Shown: in pieces, positions 40,577-49,659 of the stretch
Layout of the letters: every line of letters begins with the position of its first letter
Position numbering within the stretch: position 1 is the stretch's first letter
Translations under genes and position numbers: made by a program
Source of the DNA: Bacteroidales bacterium
GTDB lineage: Bacteria > Bacteroidota > Bacteroidia > Bacteroidales > UBA932
Length of the DNA: 64,000 nt
Direction of reading: 5' to 3'
Assembly: GCA_017651465.1 (NCBI GenBank)
Contig: JAGCCX010000005.1
Location: 1-64,000, forward strand
Notes under the pieces: model-generated
What the model saw: the letters and a program-made list of their open reading frames with translations, nothing else
The model's database searches: none
What the model was told of the DNA's origin: nothing

Positions 40577-43500
40577 TTATTTCAGAAGAGTAGGATAGTC
40601 ACCTGAGAAGTCCCAGGTGGAAGCATCCCATCCGATAGTTTGAGCGACTGAACTAACGGTTGCATCTGCTGCTGCGGCGACACCATAATATGGATTCTGG
40701 TTGCTGTTCCCTGAACCTGTCCCCGGTATTACACCTCCGACCCAGTTTGTGCCATCGCAGTCCGGCTGGTCGACCATAGCAGTAATACACGCTGAAACAT
40801 CCTGATTGGAATTGGAGTATTCCATATCGGACCGACGATAACCTTTGTTAAAAATGTTAGTAAAGGAAGTGTGTCCGATGATGGCGCCGGAAGAACCGTA
40901 ACTCCCAAGCTGCTTAGCTTTGACGGAAGGATTCCAAGCAATGCAACGAGTCACATTATTGTTGGCAGCGGTGTTGTCGGCCCACGTCTGATAGCAGGCG
41001 AGTCCTACGATACCACCGCACACGCGTCCTCCGTAAACAGTGGCATCTGACCAACAATCCTTAACTATGCCACCTTTGCCCAGGTCACCTACAATGCCTC
41101 CGAAACGCTGCTCACTTTCTGATCCAGTCACTGATCCTCTGGAGAAACAGTTCTTAATAGTGACGGCATCGTCTTTTAGACTGATACCAAGGATGCCACC
41201 CACACGGCTGGCGCCCGTTACTGAGCCATTATAATAGCACTTCTCAATAGTATCGGATTCAGAAACGCCTATGAGTCCTCCGACATAATTACCAACTGCC
41301 GTAATCTTGGAAATAGAGTAGCATTTAGTAACAATAACGTCATCTGCATTGATATAACCTATCAGGCCACCAACGTAGCCACCAGTGCTGGAAACATTAC
41401 CTGTAGAATAGCACTCTGTGAAAGTTGAGCCGATTTTTACGATACCGCAGAAGCCGCCGGCGTTGTTCGCTCCTGCTGAAATACTACCGGTGGCGTGGCA
41501 CTTTTCAAAAGATGCAGAAGCAGATTCTACCCAGCCTACGAAGCCACCGGGATTACCGGCGCCCTGAATATTTACTGATGCGCTGTTGTTATAAAGTGTT
41601 CCGCCTTTGCATAACCCGATAAAACCTCCTGCAGCACCGGAATAATTGGCATTGCCAATGACTGTAGTGCTGCTCGATGTGCTGTTCTTGATGGTGCCAC
41701 CTTCAAGTAAACTCACAAAACCGGCAATATAATTACGCACATTGTTATTTGTGGATAAGCCCTCCACTGAGCAACCGATAGATTGCCCAACTATAGTATT
41801 AGAGCCAAGATAGCCGAAGGCTCCTCCTACGTATCGTCCATTGTTAGTGCCGGGAGCATCAGTAAGTCCAATTGTGGCAGAAGAAACGTGGCAGTCATCA
41901 AACGTGGACGTGGCAGATGTCGCTACGTAGCCTACTAATCCGCCCACATATCGCGGTGATTGACTGTTGACATCAGAACTTAGCAAAGTGGGTCCCAAAA
42001 CAGTTCCGTTTGAATAAGTGCATCGATCAAAAACAACAGCTGATATAATACGCGCAGAAATACCACCGGCTAGACCATCATTGGGGAATGAATTACCATT
42101 CGAATGCCCGGAACTGGTTACATCAGTGCTTGACACAGTAATATCGCTCAAAGTTGCACTTTGCTGAAAATAGGCGATAAAGCCGGCACAGTAACCAGCC
42201 GTAGATACCGTTGTTTTCTCCACCGAGCAGTTGGTTATGGAATAGCCAGGTTGGTTCAAATGAGCAGCAAAACCACCACAGAAATTTGTGCCGCCTTCTA
42301 CGGTGCTATTCTTTACGTGAATATTATCGATGACCTTTGCTCCGGTGTAGTCTGAGCCTGTGCCAATATATCCGGCAAATACACCTGATTTATTATTGCC
42401 TGGATTATTTATCTTGGCATTGTCGATTGTCAAATCTTTTACACAGCCCTGAAGTACGCCAAATAGAGAAGGATATGGTTTACTTGGATCCGGAGTAAGG
42501 TTGCTGATGGTCTTTGAGTTACCATCGAAGTTAATGTACTTGTTGTACTTGTTACTCTCGGCAACATTGTTCAATGACTCCCACGCTTTACCGCTCATAT
42601 CGATGTCGGCAATAAGCTTGAACCAAGTAACTTGTCCGCGGGGCATATTGGCATCCATATTCATCATATGCGTAGCATTGGCAATGAGGTAGGGGTTGCT
42701 CTCGGTGCCGTTGCCGCCGGCAAAAGGCTGTAGCGCGAAGCGGGAAGCGGCAAGCTTGATGGCATTGGTCTGGCCGGGTTTGAATGAAATAGCGCCGGGA
42801 GTGATGGTTGTACTGTAGATGTCTTGCTCGTCGGTTTCGATATCGATGGTGAGCGTGGCTCCGGCGGGGAGATCAACGGCATCGCCCCAAGGAAGCATAG
42901 CATAGGCAGTAATTATGTGCTCTTGCTGGGCGGTGTTCTCGGGGAAGGTGATCTTTATTGACGGAGTGTAAGCGCTGCGGGAATTGTCTTTAAAGAACAA
43001 CTCCTGAGAAGGAGTGATGCTGACCGAAGAAACAAAGGACACGCCAGCCGGAGTCTGGAGGCGGAGACGAAGCACACCGTTCTGCTTGAAGACGCCGCCG
43101 TGCGTCTCGGCCCAGCTCTTGGAGAATTCGATCGGATCGGTCACGAAGTTCGAGATCTCAACATTCTCAAGTATAGCCATATACTTAAGATGACCCAGGC
43201 TTGCGTTTCCGCCGCTCTGGTACTGCTCGGAAAGGTCGATTGCCTCTGCTGCGGCAACGCTTTCCGCTCCATAAAGAATATCGTATTTGGAAGCGGGGAC
43301 GGCAGTGCCGGTAAATGTGGCAATGTAAGGTTTGTCTGAATCGATGCTGGCAATGGAGAACTCGGATGAACTCGCGGGGTTGTCGGCATCAATCACACAA
43401 ATCTTGTCGGTGTTCTCCCAAGCTACCTTGATAGCGCCGTCGGGATCGGAATCCTGAGTCAGCGAAACCTTGGTAAGGGCATCGGAGAGTGACACGGTGA

Positions 43501-43615
43501 TGGTAATAGTCTCGCCTTTGGGGGCGTCGGGGGTGGAATCCTGAGGAGTAACTTTGTTGCAGGAAACGGCGAGGGCGGCAACGGCCACGCTCAAAAGGAT
43601 AATAATCTTTTTCAT
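40577..43615 (-). CDS. GLUG/beta-helix surface lipoprotein B, longest repeat region
   Basis: A 1012-residue lipoprotein (LAVSCNKVTPQDS). It has a fimbrillin-like N-terminus (SLSDALTKVSLTQDSDPDG), then YLIANATHMMNM and FKLIADIDMSG, which start a long beta-helix. At least ten GLUG-like repeats follow, such as YVGGLVGYVATSATS, YVGGAFGYLGSN, AGGFCGIVKIGS, YVGGLIGYINAD, YVGGLIGVSESD and RVGGILGISLKD. It ends in WDFSGDYPTLLK. The middle of the gene (about 41000-42500) is clearly more AT-rich than its neighbours, which suggests that the repeat region was acquired or has diversified separately. It follows micro-protein 3 by 15 bases. Confidence 0.82.
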   Translation of the reverse strand: MKKIIILLSVAVAALAVSCNKVTPQDSTPDAPKGETITITVSLSDALTKVSLTQDSDPDGAIKVAWENTDKICVIDADNPASSSEFSIASIDSDKPYIATFTGTAVPASKYDILYGAESVAAAEAIDLSEQYQSGGNASLGHLKYMAILENVEISNFVTDPIEFSKSWAETHGGVFKQNGVLRLRLQTPAGVSFVSSVSITPSQELFFKDNSRSAYTPSIKITFPENTAQQEHIITAYAMLPWGDAVDLPAGATLTIDIETDEQDIYSTTITPGAISFKPGQTNAIKLAASRFALQPFAGGNGTESNPYLIANATHMMNMDANMPRGQVTWFKLIADIDMSGKAWESLNNVAESNKYNKYINFDGNSKTISNLTPDPSKPYPSLFGVLQGCVKDLTIDNAKINNPGNNKSGVFAGYIGTGSDYTGAKVIDNIHVKNSTVEGGTNFCGGFAAHLNQPGYSITNCSVEKTTVSTAGYCAGFIAYFQQSATLSDITVSSTDVTSSGHSNGNSFPNDGLAGGISARIISAVVFDRCTYSNGTVLGPTLLSSDVNSQSPRYVGGLVGYVATSATSTFDDCHVSSATIGLTDAPGTNNGRYVGGAFGYLGSNTIVGQSIGCSVEGLSTNNNVRNYIAGFVSLLEGGTIKNSTSSSTTVIGNANYSGAAGGFIGLCKGGTLYNNSASVNIQGAGNPGGFVGWVESASASFEKCHATGSISAGANNAGGFCGIVKIGSTFTECYSTGNVSSTGGYVGGLIGYINADDVIVTKCYSISKITAVGNYVGGLIGVSESDTIEKCYYNGSVTGASRVGGILGISLKDDAVTIKNCFSRGSVTGSESEQRFGGIVGDLGKGGIVKDCWSDATVYGGRVCGGIVGLACYQTWADNTAANNNVTRCIAWNPSVKAKQLGSYGSSGAIIGHTSFTNIFNKGYRRSDMEYSNSNQDVSACITAMVDQPDCDGTNWVGGVIPGTGSGNSNQNPYYGVAAAADATVSSVAQTIGWDASTWDFSGDYPTLLK

Positions 43616-43630
43616 ACTCGTGTCCTCCTA

Positions 43631-43774
43631 TTAGTCAAAATCTTCCTCAAAAATAGGGTTGGTGTCCATATCGGACATCTTGTCGCTCCCGGCGATGCAA
43701 CGGGCCGGGCCAATCTGGAGCACACGCACCGTTGGGGCCGTGTAAGACTCACAGATGATTGTTGTGTGTGTCAT
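43631..43774 (-). CDS. Micro-protein 3, 47 residues, before lipoprotein B
   Basis: A small ORF starting MTHTTIICESYTAPTVRVLQ and ending NPIFEEDFD. It has the same general plan as micro-proteins 1 and 2: YxxPxV near the start, a central AGS, an SDM segment and an acidic F-containing tail. Identity is much lower, so homology is suggested, not proven. It has no signal peptide. It sits 12 bases after one lipoprotein gene and 15 bases before the next, so it must be co-transcribed with both. Confidence 0.55.
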   Translation of the reverse strand: MTHTTIICESYTAPTVRVLQIGPARCIAGSDKMSDMDTNPIFEEDFD

Positions 43775-43786
43775 AGGCAATAATTA

Positions 43787-46558
43787 TTAATTGTTTAACA
43801 AATTATCGAGTATCGGTTGCAGCACGGCCTCCATAGCAATGTAACCTGCGCGGTTGGGGTGGAGGTCGTCGTTCTGGTATTCAATCTTGAGGCCGTCATT
43901 CTCGTCGGCAAGCACGGGGTAGTAGTCGCAGTAGGTGAATCCCTTCTCCTGTACGTAAGCCTTTATGGCCTCGTTGAGCGGCAGGATGGCGAGTGTCTTG
44001 GGGCCGCCCACGGCGCTGTACGTGCGGTTGCAGGGCGTGACCGAGCACAGGACGACCTTGGCGCCGTCGGCCGCCGACATCTCCGCCATAGCTTTGAGAT
44101 TGGCCATTATGTCGTCCTGGCTGACGGCATTGGCGATGTCGTTGGTGCCGCCCATAATCACCACCACCTTGGGGTGAATGGCCACCATATCGTAGGGGTA
44201 GCGGGCGAGCATCTGATGTGTCTGCTCACTGCTTATGCCCTTGTTGACATAGCCCTCGTGAGCGGCGAAATACTCGGGATGGAAACCTGTGCGGACCCAT
44301 TGCCAGGTGATGCTGTCGCCCATAAAGGCAACGTTCACTCCGCTTGACGAGCCGGGCTTGAGAGTGGGCAGGGCAGCGGACAGATTCCATATATCGGTAT
44401 TCCATCCAAGTGCGCTGGCCTGCGAAGATACGGTGCCTGAATTGCCTATATAGCAATTGCTTACGGTGGCTTCTACAGTATTGGAGGATATGGCGGGGAG
44501 ACCGGCGTTCCAGCTGATGCTGTTTGCCACGAGCGCGGGACGGCTGTTACCCTCGACAGCACTCTGGCCGACGAATGCACCTACGTTGGCTCCGGTGCAG
44601 GAAATGGCTCCGGAGGTGTAGCAGCTGTAGATGGTGGCGGCATAGGCTATGCCTATCATACCGCCGATGGGGGAATTGGCCCCGGCGCTTACCGCGGCTG
44701 TGGTATAACAGTTCATCAGGTTGCCGTTCTGGGCAAATCCCGAGAATCCGCCGCCGTTGGTGCCGCCAAGGGTCACAGAGCCGCCGCTGACATAGCACTT
44801 CTCGATATCATTGTACTGCACTCCCACGAAGCCGCCGCTGAGCGCGCCGCCGGTAACCGTGCAGTCCTGGGTATAACAGGCCGATATCAGGTCGGCATTC
44901 TTGCCGGTAGACTGGCTGCCCAACTGGCCGATGAAGCCTGCGATCCGCTGTCCGGTAGGTGCTTTGACCGTGGTGTTCTTGACACAGCAGCCGGTAATGT
45001 TAGCACCCATAGCTACATAGCCGATAAAGCCGGCGCTGCGTGTGCTCTTGCCGTTGTGGGTGTCGGTCACTGTGGCGTCCTGTACCGTGCAGCCGTTGAA
45101 GGTGGCCTGCTCGGCATATCCTGCGAAGCCGCCGGTCTGCGCAAGGCCGGTGACGCTGCCGCTGAACGAGCATCCGCTGAAAGTGGGATTGGCGGATATC
45201 TGTCCGGCAAAGCCGCCGGTGCTGCGTCCGGTGGATGCATAGCCCTGGGTGATTGTAACATCCTGCACGTGGCAATCGGTGACGATACCGGCACAGGCCA
45301 CCTGGCCGGCGAATCCGCCTATGTTGTTGGTGCCGTTAACCGTAGAATTCTTGACGGTGACTCCGGAACAGTTGCCGACAACGCCGGTAGTGCCGAGATA
45401 TCCGCACACTACGCCGCACTTGTTGTTGGCGGCGTTGATGGTGGCACCGGTGAAAGTAACGTCCTTGATGTTGCCGCAGAGCACTCCGGCAAAACTGGGA
45501 TAGTTGTAGCCGGATCCTGAAGTGAGGCCGCTGATGGTGTGCCCCTGGCCGTCGAAGTCGATGCCTCTCTTGTAGGGGCTTGTGCGGTTGAGGGATATCC
45601 AATCGATGGACGAGATGTCAACATCTTCACCGAGCTTGAAGTACCGGATGAAATCGGTCTCCTGGCTGTTTTTGTAGAGGTTCATCATATTCTCCATCTG
45701 ACGGGTGCTGACGATGAGCCAGGGGTCGGCGGCAGTGCCGGAACCACTTTCGAAAAGACGTTCCTCTACGTTATTGGATATCACGAAGTTGCTCACGTGG
45801 CCCGAGTGGAGGGTGGCTCCCTGGGCGAGCGTAATTTCGGAGGCGTAAAGGCCTCCCTCGGAAGAGTGTATCTTAACCTCCACCTTTGCTCCCGCAGCAA
45901 GCACTATATCCTCCCAGGGCGTCATCAGGTAGGCGTCGAGCACCTGGGCGCTCTTGGATACGTCGATGTTCTTGAGGCCGAGCGAAAGTATGCGGCCCGC
46001 GAGGTCGATGGAGATGTCTTTGAGCTGAGTCACCCCTTCGGGCAGGGTTACTGTGAGCCTTATGGCTCCGGCGGTCTTGAAAGTGCCGCCGTGGGCAGCT
46101 GCCCATTCGGGAGAGAAGGTGATGTCGGTATAGTCGTCCACCCCGCTCAGCAGGGCGGCGTAGTGCAGGTGGTCGGTGTTGGCGTTTCCGCTCTGGGTCT
46201 GAGTCTCGTTTTCAGCTCCTTCAACTTCTCCGGCCGAGGCAAAGTCACCGGGATAGAGTATATCGAAGGATGAGCCGCTTACCGCCTTGCCGGTAAACTG
46301 GGCGGTGTGGTCGGTGAAGTCGTCTTTGATTTCGAACATCTCCGACTGGCTGCCGGAAATGACTCTCAGGCAGTCGCCGCTTTCCCAGGCAAGGTGCAGG
46401 CCGTTGCCGTCGGGTGTAAGGGTCACCTTGGTTCCCTCACTTTCGGATACCGAGGCGCTGATGGTCACGATGCCGGCAGGGGACTCCTGCTCGGGAGCCT
46501 CCCTGGTGCAGCAGCAAAGAGCGAGCAGCGCAGGAATAATCAAGTAACGCGCGTTCAT
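43787..46558 (-). CDS. GLUG/beta-helix lipoprotein C with C-terminal SGNH hydrolase
   Basis: A 923-residue lipoprotein (LLALCCCTREAPEQ). It has a fimbrillin-like N-terminal part, a beta-helix with GLUG-like repeats (NIGGFAGQVACAG, STGGFAGQISANP, QTGGFAGYAEQA, LSGGFVGVQYND) and the family tail phrase WNLSAALPTLK near residue 740. An SGNH/GDSL hydrolase then follows: FMGDSITW with nucleophile Ser749, VIMGGTNDI and DDLHPNRAGY (Asp897, His900). Such domains deacylate sugars. The frame is open 36 codons upstream, but those codons overlap micro-protein 2 and lack a signal; the ATG at 46558 is correct. The hydrolase presumably removes acyl groups from the polymer bound by the helix. Confidence 0.87.
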   Translation of the reverse strand: MNARYLIIPALLALCCCTREAPEQESPAGIVTISASVSESEGTKVTLTPDGNGLHLAWESGDCLRVISGSQSEMFEIKDDFTDHTAQFTGKAVSGSSFDILYPGDFASAGEVEGAENETQTQSGNANTDHLHYAALLSGVDDYTDITFSPEWAAAHGGTFKTAGAIRLTVTLPEGVTQLKDISIDLAGRILSLGLKNIDVSKSAQVLDAYLMTPWEDIVLAAGAKVEVKIHSSEGGLYASEITLAQGATLHSGHVSNFVISNNVEERLFESGSGTAADPWLIVSTRQMENMMNLYKNSQETDFIRYFKLGEDVDISSIDWISLNRTSPYKRGIDFDGQGHTISGLTSGSGYNYPSFAGVLCGNIKDVTFTGATINAANNKCGVVCGYLGTTGVVGNCSGVTVKNSTVNGTNNIGGFAGQVACAGIVTDCHVQDVTITQGYASTGRSTGGFAGQISANPTFSGCSFSGSVTGLAQTGGFAGYAEQATFNGCTVQDATVTDTHNGKSTRSAGFIGYVAMGANITGCCVKNTTVKAPTGQRIAGFIGQLGSQSTGKNADLISACYTQDCTVTGGALSGGFVGVQYNDIEKCYVSGGSVTLGGTNGGGFSGFAQNGNLMNCYTTAAVSAGANSPIGGMIGIAYAATIYSCYTSGAISCTGANVGAFVGQSAVEGNSRPALVANSISWNAGLPAISSNTVEATVSNCYIGNSGTVSSQASALGWNTDIWNLSAALPTLKPGSSSGVNVAFMGDSITWQWVRTGFHPEYFAAHEGYVNKGISSEQTHQMLARYPYDMVAIHPKVVVIMGGTNDIANAVSQDDIMANLKAMAEMSAADGAKVVLCSVTPCNRTYSAVGGPKTLAILPLNEAIKAYVQEKGFTYCDYYPVLADENDGLKIEYQNDDLHPNRAGYIAMEAVLQPILDNLLNN

Positions 46559-46562
46559 AATG

Positions 46563-46694
46563 CTACGAAGTAAGGTCATCAAACACAACTTCACCCGGCA
46601 TATCCACGAGGCTTCCGTCGGCAGACTGCGCCAGAACGTTTTCAAGGTAATAATCCACTTGCTCAACGAAGGGAGTGCGGTATATCTTTTTCAT
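46563..46694 (-). CDS. Micro-protein 2, 43 residues, before lipoprotein C
   Basis: A small ORF beginning MKKIYRTPFVEQVDYY and ending DMPGEVVFDDLTS. It aligns end to end with micro-protein 1, sharing Y/P/V near the start, LE, AQS, GSL, DMPG and VxFD. It has no signal peptide or membrane helix. The TAG stop is four bases before the ATG of lipoprotein C. The match between two separate copies, each placed directly before a GLUG lipoprotein, supports a real gene. Confidence 0.7.
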   Translation of the reverse strand: MKKIYRTPFVEQVDYYLENVLAQSADGSLVDMPGEVVFDDLTS

Positions 46695-46715
46695 AACTTT
46701 CTGATTTATGGCGAA

Positions 46716-49652
46716 TTACTTTCTAACTATACAAATATGCGAGCTGACTTTGCGCTCTCCGGTGTGAGTACCGTCGGAGCCGTCGGAGCAAGGATAGTTG
46801 ATGACTTCGACTCCGGAACTGCGCCTGATGCTCATAGTGGTGGAACCGCCGCCGTCGAGGTTGAGGGCCCAGCGGGGATTGAATCTGTTCACCAGGAAAT
46901 TGGTAAGCTGCTTGGCGCTCATACCCACAGCCTGGGTCTGGCGTCCGTCCACGGTAATCATAAGGAAGTGGTTGCCCTCGGTGATGGCGATGGCGGTACG
47001 AGGGTGAGTCTGAGACTGGTGGTAGCGGGGATCCTCGTTGCTGTACGCGCCGTACTGGGTGATTTGCGCAGCAGTCAGCGAAGGATCGACGAATATGGTT
47101 CCGCTGGGATACCAGTCGTTGATGAGCATAGGGGCGCTGGATAAGATATTGTCCCATTCGCCGGTGCTGAATGTGTAGAAGCTGCGCTGTTCGTCGATGG
47201 AGAGGCCGTAGCCGTCGAAGCTCATCTTGAGATTGCTGTTGCTGTTGTAATAGAAAGCCGCCTCGCTCTTCCAGTTGGGAACATATCTGACCTCGTTCTT
47301 GGGGCTGGTCCAGGAAATCTCGTTGTTGGGCATATAGGAATAACCGATGCCGTCGGCCTTGAATACTATCGAACCCTGCTCGTAGGCACCATTGATGGCG
47401 GCAACACCCTGATTGCCAAGGGCACTGAGTGCGGCCGAGTTCTCGATGGAAGGTGAAGCGTGGACGAATTTGATCTTGTAGTTGGGATTGCTCAAGTCAA
47501 GGTCGAGCACGAATATCCTGGCGACTTTGCCGGTCTCGGCAAGGGTTCCGGCGTAGGAATACAGGGTGAGAGCCTCGTTGATGGTCTCGATGGTCCAGCC
47601 GTTTCCGGCAGAGGGCCTGATCTCGCCCTGGCCGGGCTTGGGATTGCTGCCGGTGGGAGCCGAAGGAGCCCCGCTGGAGGCGCTGAAATCGTAGAATTCT
47701 GCCTTGCCTGTAAGGGTGGGGACGGAGCCGCTCATATCCCAGATGGTGCTGCTCCAGCCGAGGTCGCGTGCTACCTGGCTGAGGCTTTTGCCCGAAGCGG
47801 CGGCCTTGCCGTGGTAAGCGAAGTCGTAGGTGTTGGAGCTGTGGGTCATAGGACTCGACGGGCTGGCGTTCTCCTGATTGGTGACACCATATCCCAGGGA
47901 GGTGTTCTTCGGGCACTCGGTAAAACTGATATCGGCCTTGCGGTAGCAGTCGGCAAGGTAATTCTTGGCGGCAGTGTAGCCGACAATCACGCCGGAGCTG
48001 TAGTGCTCGTTGGCGTCGGTAGATGTCGACTTGATGCTGGAGTTCCAGGCAATGCACTTTTCGATGTGATTGCCGGGCTCGAGAGTGGCGTTATCGCCCT
48101 TCTTGTCCATATTTGCATGCCCCAGGATGCCTCCTGCCTGGAAGGAACCGTTAACTTCGGCGAGGCAGTAGCAGTTGTAGATGGATGTTGAGGCCTTGAT
48201 GATTCCGCCGCCAATGCCGCCGGACTTGTTGCCGCCGTTGAGGGTGCCGGAAGTCCAGCAGTTGCGGATTATGGAGAAACCGGCGTCGTAGCCGAAGATG
48301 AGGCCGGTAAAGTCGTTCTTGTTGTTGACCGTACAGTCGGCCGAGCAGGACTCGATGTCCATAGCGTTGATACGTCCGAACATTCCTCCCACGCCGTTGA
48401 CCTTGGTGGAATTGACGGTGCCGTTCACGTGTACGTTCCAAATCCTGGCAGGACGCCCGCCGTAGCCGCCGTAACCTGCGATGATGCCGCAGGGGTGGCC
48501 GCTGTTGTCGTTGGTCTTGTCGATCTGGGCGTTGGTGAACTTGACGTCGTGCATATCTCCGTAAAGCACGCTGAAGAAGCCGGGGCAGGCGTCGGTGACA
48601 TTGCAGCTGAACTTGTCGATGGTGTGGCCGTCGCCGTCGAAGTCAACCTCACAGCTGTAGGGATTGACCTGGTTGAGGGGCGCCCAGGCAGTACTGAGAA
48701 CCGACATATCCACATCGTCGATCATCTTGAACCAGGTCTTCTTGCCCTGCTCAAGTATTCCGCTCGCGTGCATATTCTGCACGTGCCTGGCTCCCGAAAT
48801 AAGGTAAGGGGAGCTCTCGGTGCCGTTTCCGCCGGCAAACAGCTGCTCGGAGAAGCCCTTGGTGAGGCGGAAGATGCTTTGCACTCCCTGCTTGAGCTCG
48901 GTGGCCTTGGAGATGGTCTGGGTACGCACCCAGGTGCCGCCGTCGCTTCCCGTCACAGTGAAACTCAGCTTGGTTCCGGCAGGTATGGTCACGTCCCAGG
49001 GGATTACTGCGTAGGCGGTGAGGACGTGGCTGCTGGTGAGGTTTACATTCTTGATGCTCACCGAGATGTCTTTGCCCGCTCCGCTGAGGGTCACCTTGCG
49101 GGGCGACTTGACGTCGTTGGGCAGGGTGAGTATGAACTTCACCACTCCGCACTGCTTGAGCGTTCCGCCGTGGGAAGCGGCCCAGTCGGGGCTGAACACG
49201 ATATCGTCTTTGGTGTCAATATCCTGAAGCACAGCGATATAGCGCAGATGATCGATATTGTCGTTGCCGTTCTGCACCTGCTCGGTGGAGTAGAAGGCCT
49301 CGGCGTCGGACAGGCTCTGGTAGTCGCCGGGATAGATGATGGTGTACTTGTCGCCCGTCACGTTGGGGCCGCGGAACTTGGCGTCGTGCTCGGTGTAGCC
49401 TTCCTGGATCTCGTACTGCGCGGACTGGGAGCCGGAAATAACCGTCAGGCAGTCGCCGTCGTCCCAGGCAAGGGAGAGCCCGTCACCGTCGGCTTTGTCA
49501 AAAACCACTTTGGTGAGCGGATCGTCGGAGACGCTGGCGCTGATGGTTACCATCTCGCGCTGCCTCTCGGCGGCGGGTTGCTCTTTAACACACGCCGCAG
49601 CCAGAGTGAGGGCGGCGGACATAAGGACAAGGTATTTTACGTATCTGTTCAT
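46716..49652 (-). CDS. GLUG lipoprotein D with C-terminal NAGPA phosphodiester-glycosidase domain
   Basis: A 978-residue lipoprotein (LAAACVKEQPAAE). It has a fimbrillin-like N-terminus, a GLUG beta-helix (GVGGMFGRINAMD, GGIGGGIIKAST) and the family phrase WDMSGSVPTLTGK near residue 650. A linker GAPSAPTGSNPKPGQGE follows, then a NAGPA/DUF2233 domain with AAINGAYEQG, SQTHPRTAIAIT, MITVDGRQ, LNLDGGGSTTM and GERKVSS. NAGPA domains remove phosphate-linked sugars, as in human uncovering enzyme and bacterial exopolysaccharide proteins. The next gene upstream is a stand-alone NAGPA lipoprotein, so the fusion may derive from it. Confidence 0.87.
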   Translation of the reverse strand: MNRYVKYLVLMSAALTLAAACVKEQPAAERQREMVTISASVSDDPLTKVVFDKADGDGLSLAWDDGDCLTVISGSQSAQYEIQEGYTEHDAKFRGPNVTGDKYTIIYPGDYQSLSDAEAFYSTEQVQNGNDNIDHLRYIAVLQDIDTKDDIVFSPDWAASHGGTLKQCGVVKFILTLPNDVKSPRKVTLSGAGKDISVSIKNVNLTSSHVLTAYAVIPWDVTIPAGTKLSFTVTGSDGGTWVRTQTISKATELKQGVQSIFRLTKGFSEQLFAGGNGTESSPYLISGARHVQNMHASGILEQGKKTWFKMIDDVDMSVLSTAWAPLNQVNPYSCEVDFDGDGHTIDKFSCNVTDACPGFFSVLYGDMHDVKFTNAQIDKTNDNSGHPCGIIAGYGGYGGRPARIWNVHVNGTVNSTKVNGVGGMFGRINAMDIESCSADCTVNNKNDFTGLIFGYDAGFSIIRNCWTSGTLNGGNKSGGIGGGIIKASTSIYNCYCLAEVNGSFQAGGILGHANMDKKGDNATLEPGNHIEKCIAWNSSIKSTSTDANEHYSSGVIVGYTAAKNYLADCYRKADISFTECPKNTSLGYGVTNQENASPSSPMTHSSNTYDFAYHGKAAASGKSLSQVARDLGWSSTIWDMSGSVPTLTGKAEFYDFSASSGAPSAPTGSNPKPGQGEIRPSAGNGWTIETINEALTLYSYAGTLAETGKVARIFVLDLDLSNPNYKIKFVHASPSIENSAALSALGNQGVAAINGAYEQGSIVFKADGIGYSYMPNNEISWTSPKNEVRYVPNWKSEAAFYYNSNSNLKMSFDGYGLSIDEQRSFYTFSTGEWDNILSSAPMLINDWYPSGTIFVDPSLTAAQITQYGAYSNEDPRYHQSQTHPRTAIAITEGNHFLMITVDGRQTQAVGMSAKQLTNFLVNRFNPRWALNLDGGGSTTMSIRRSSGVEVINYPCSDGSDGTHTGERKVSSHICIVRK

Positions 49653-49659
49653 AATGCTG

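Noticed and set aside
43787..46666. Upstream start of lipoprotein C at 46666
   Set aside because: The added 36 codons lie inside micro-protein 2 in another frame and would destroy the lipoprotein signal at 46558.
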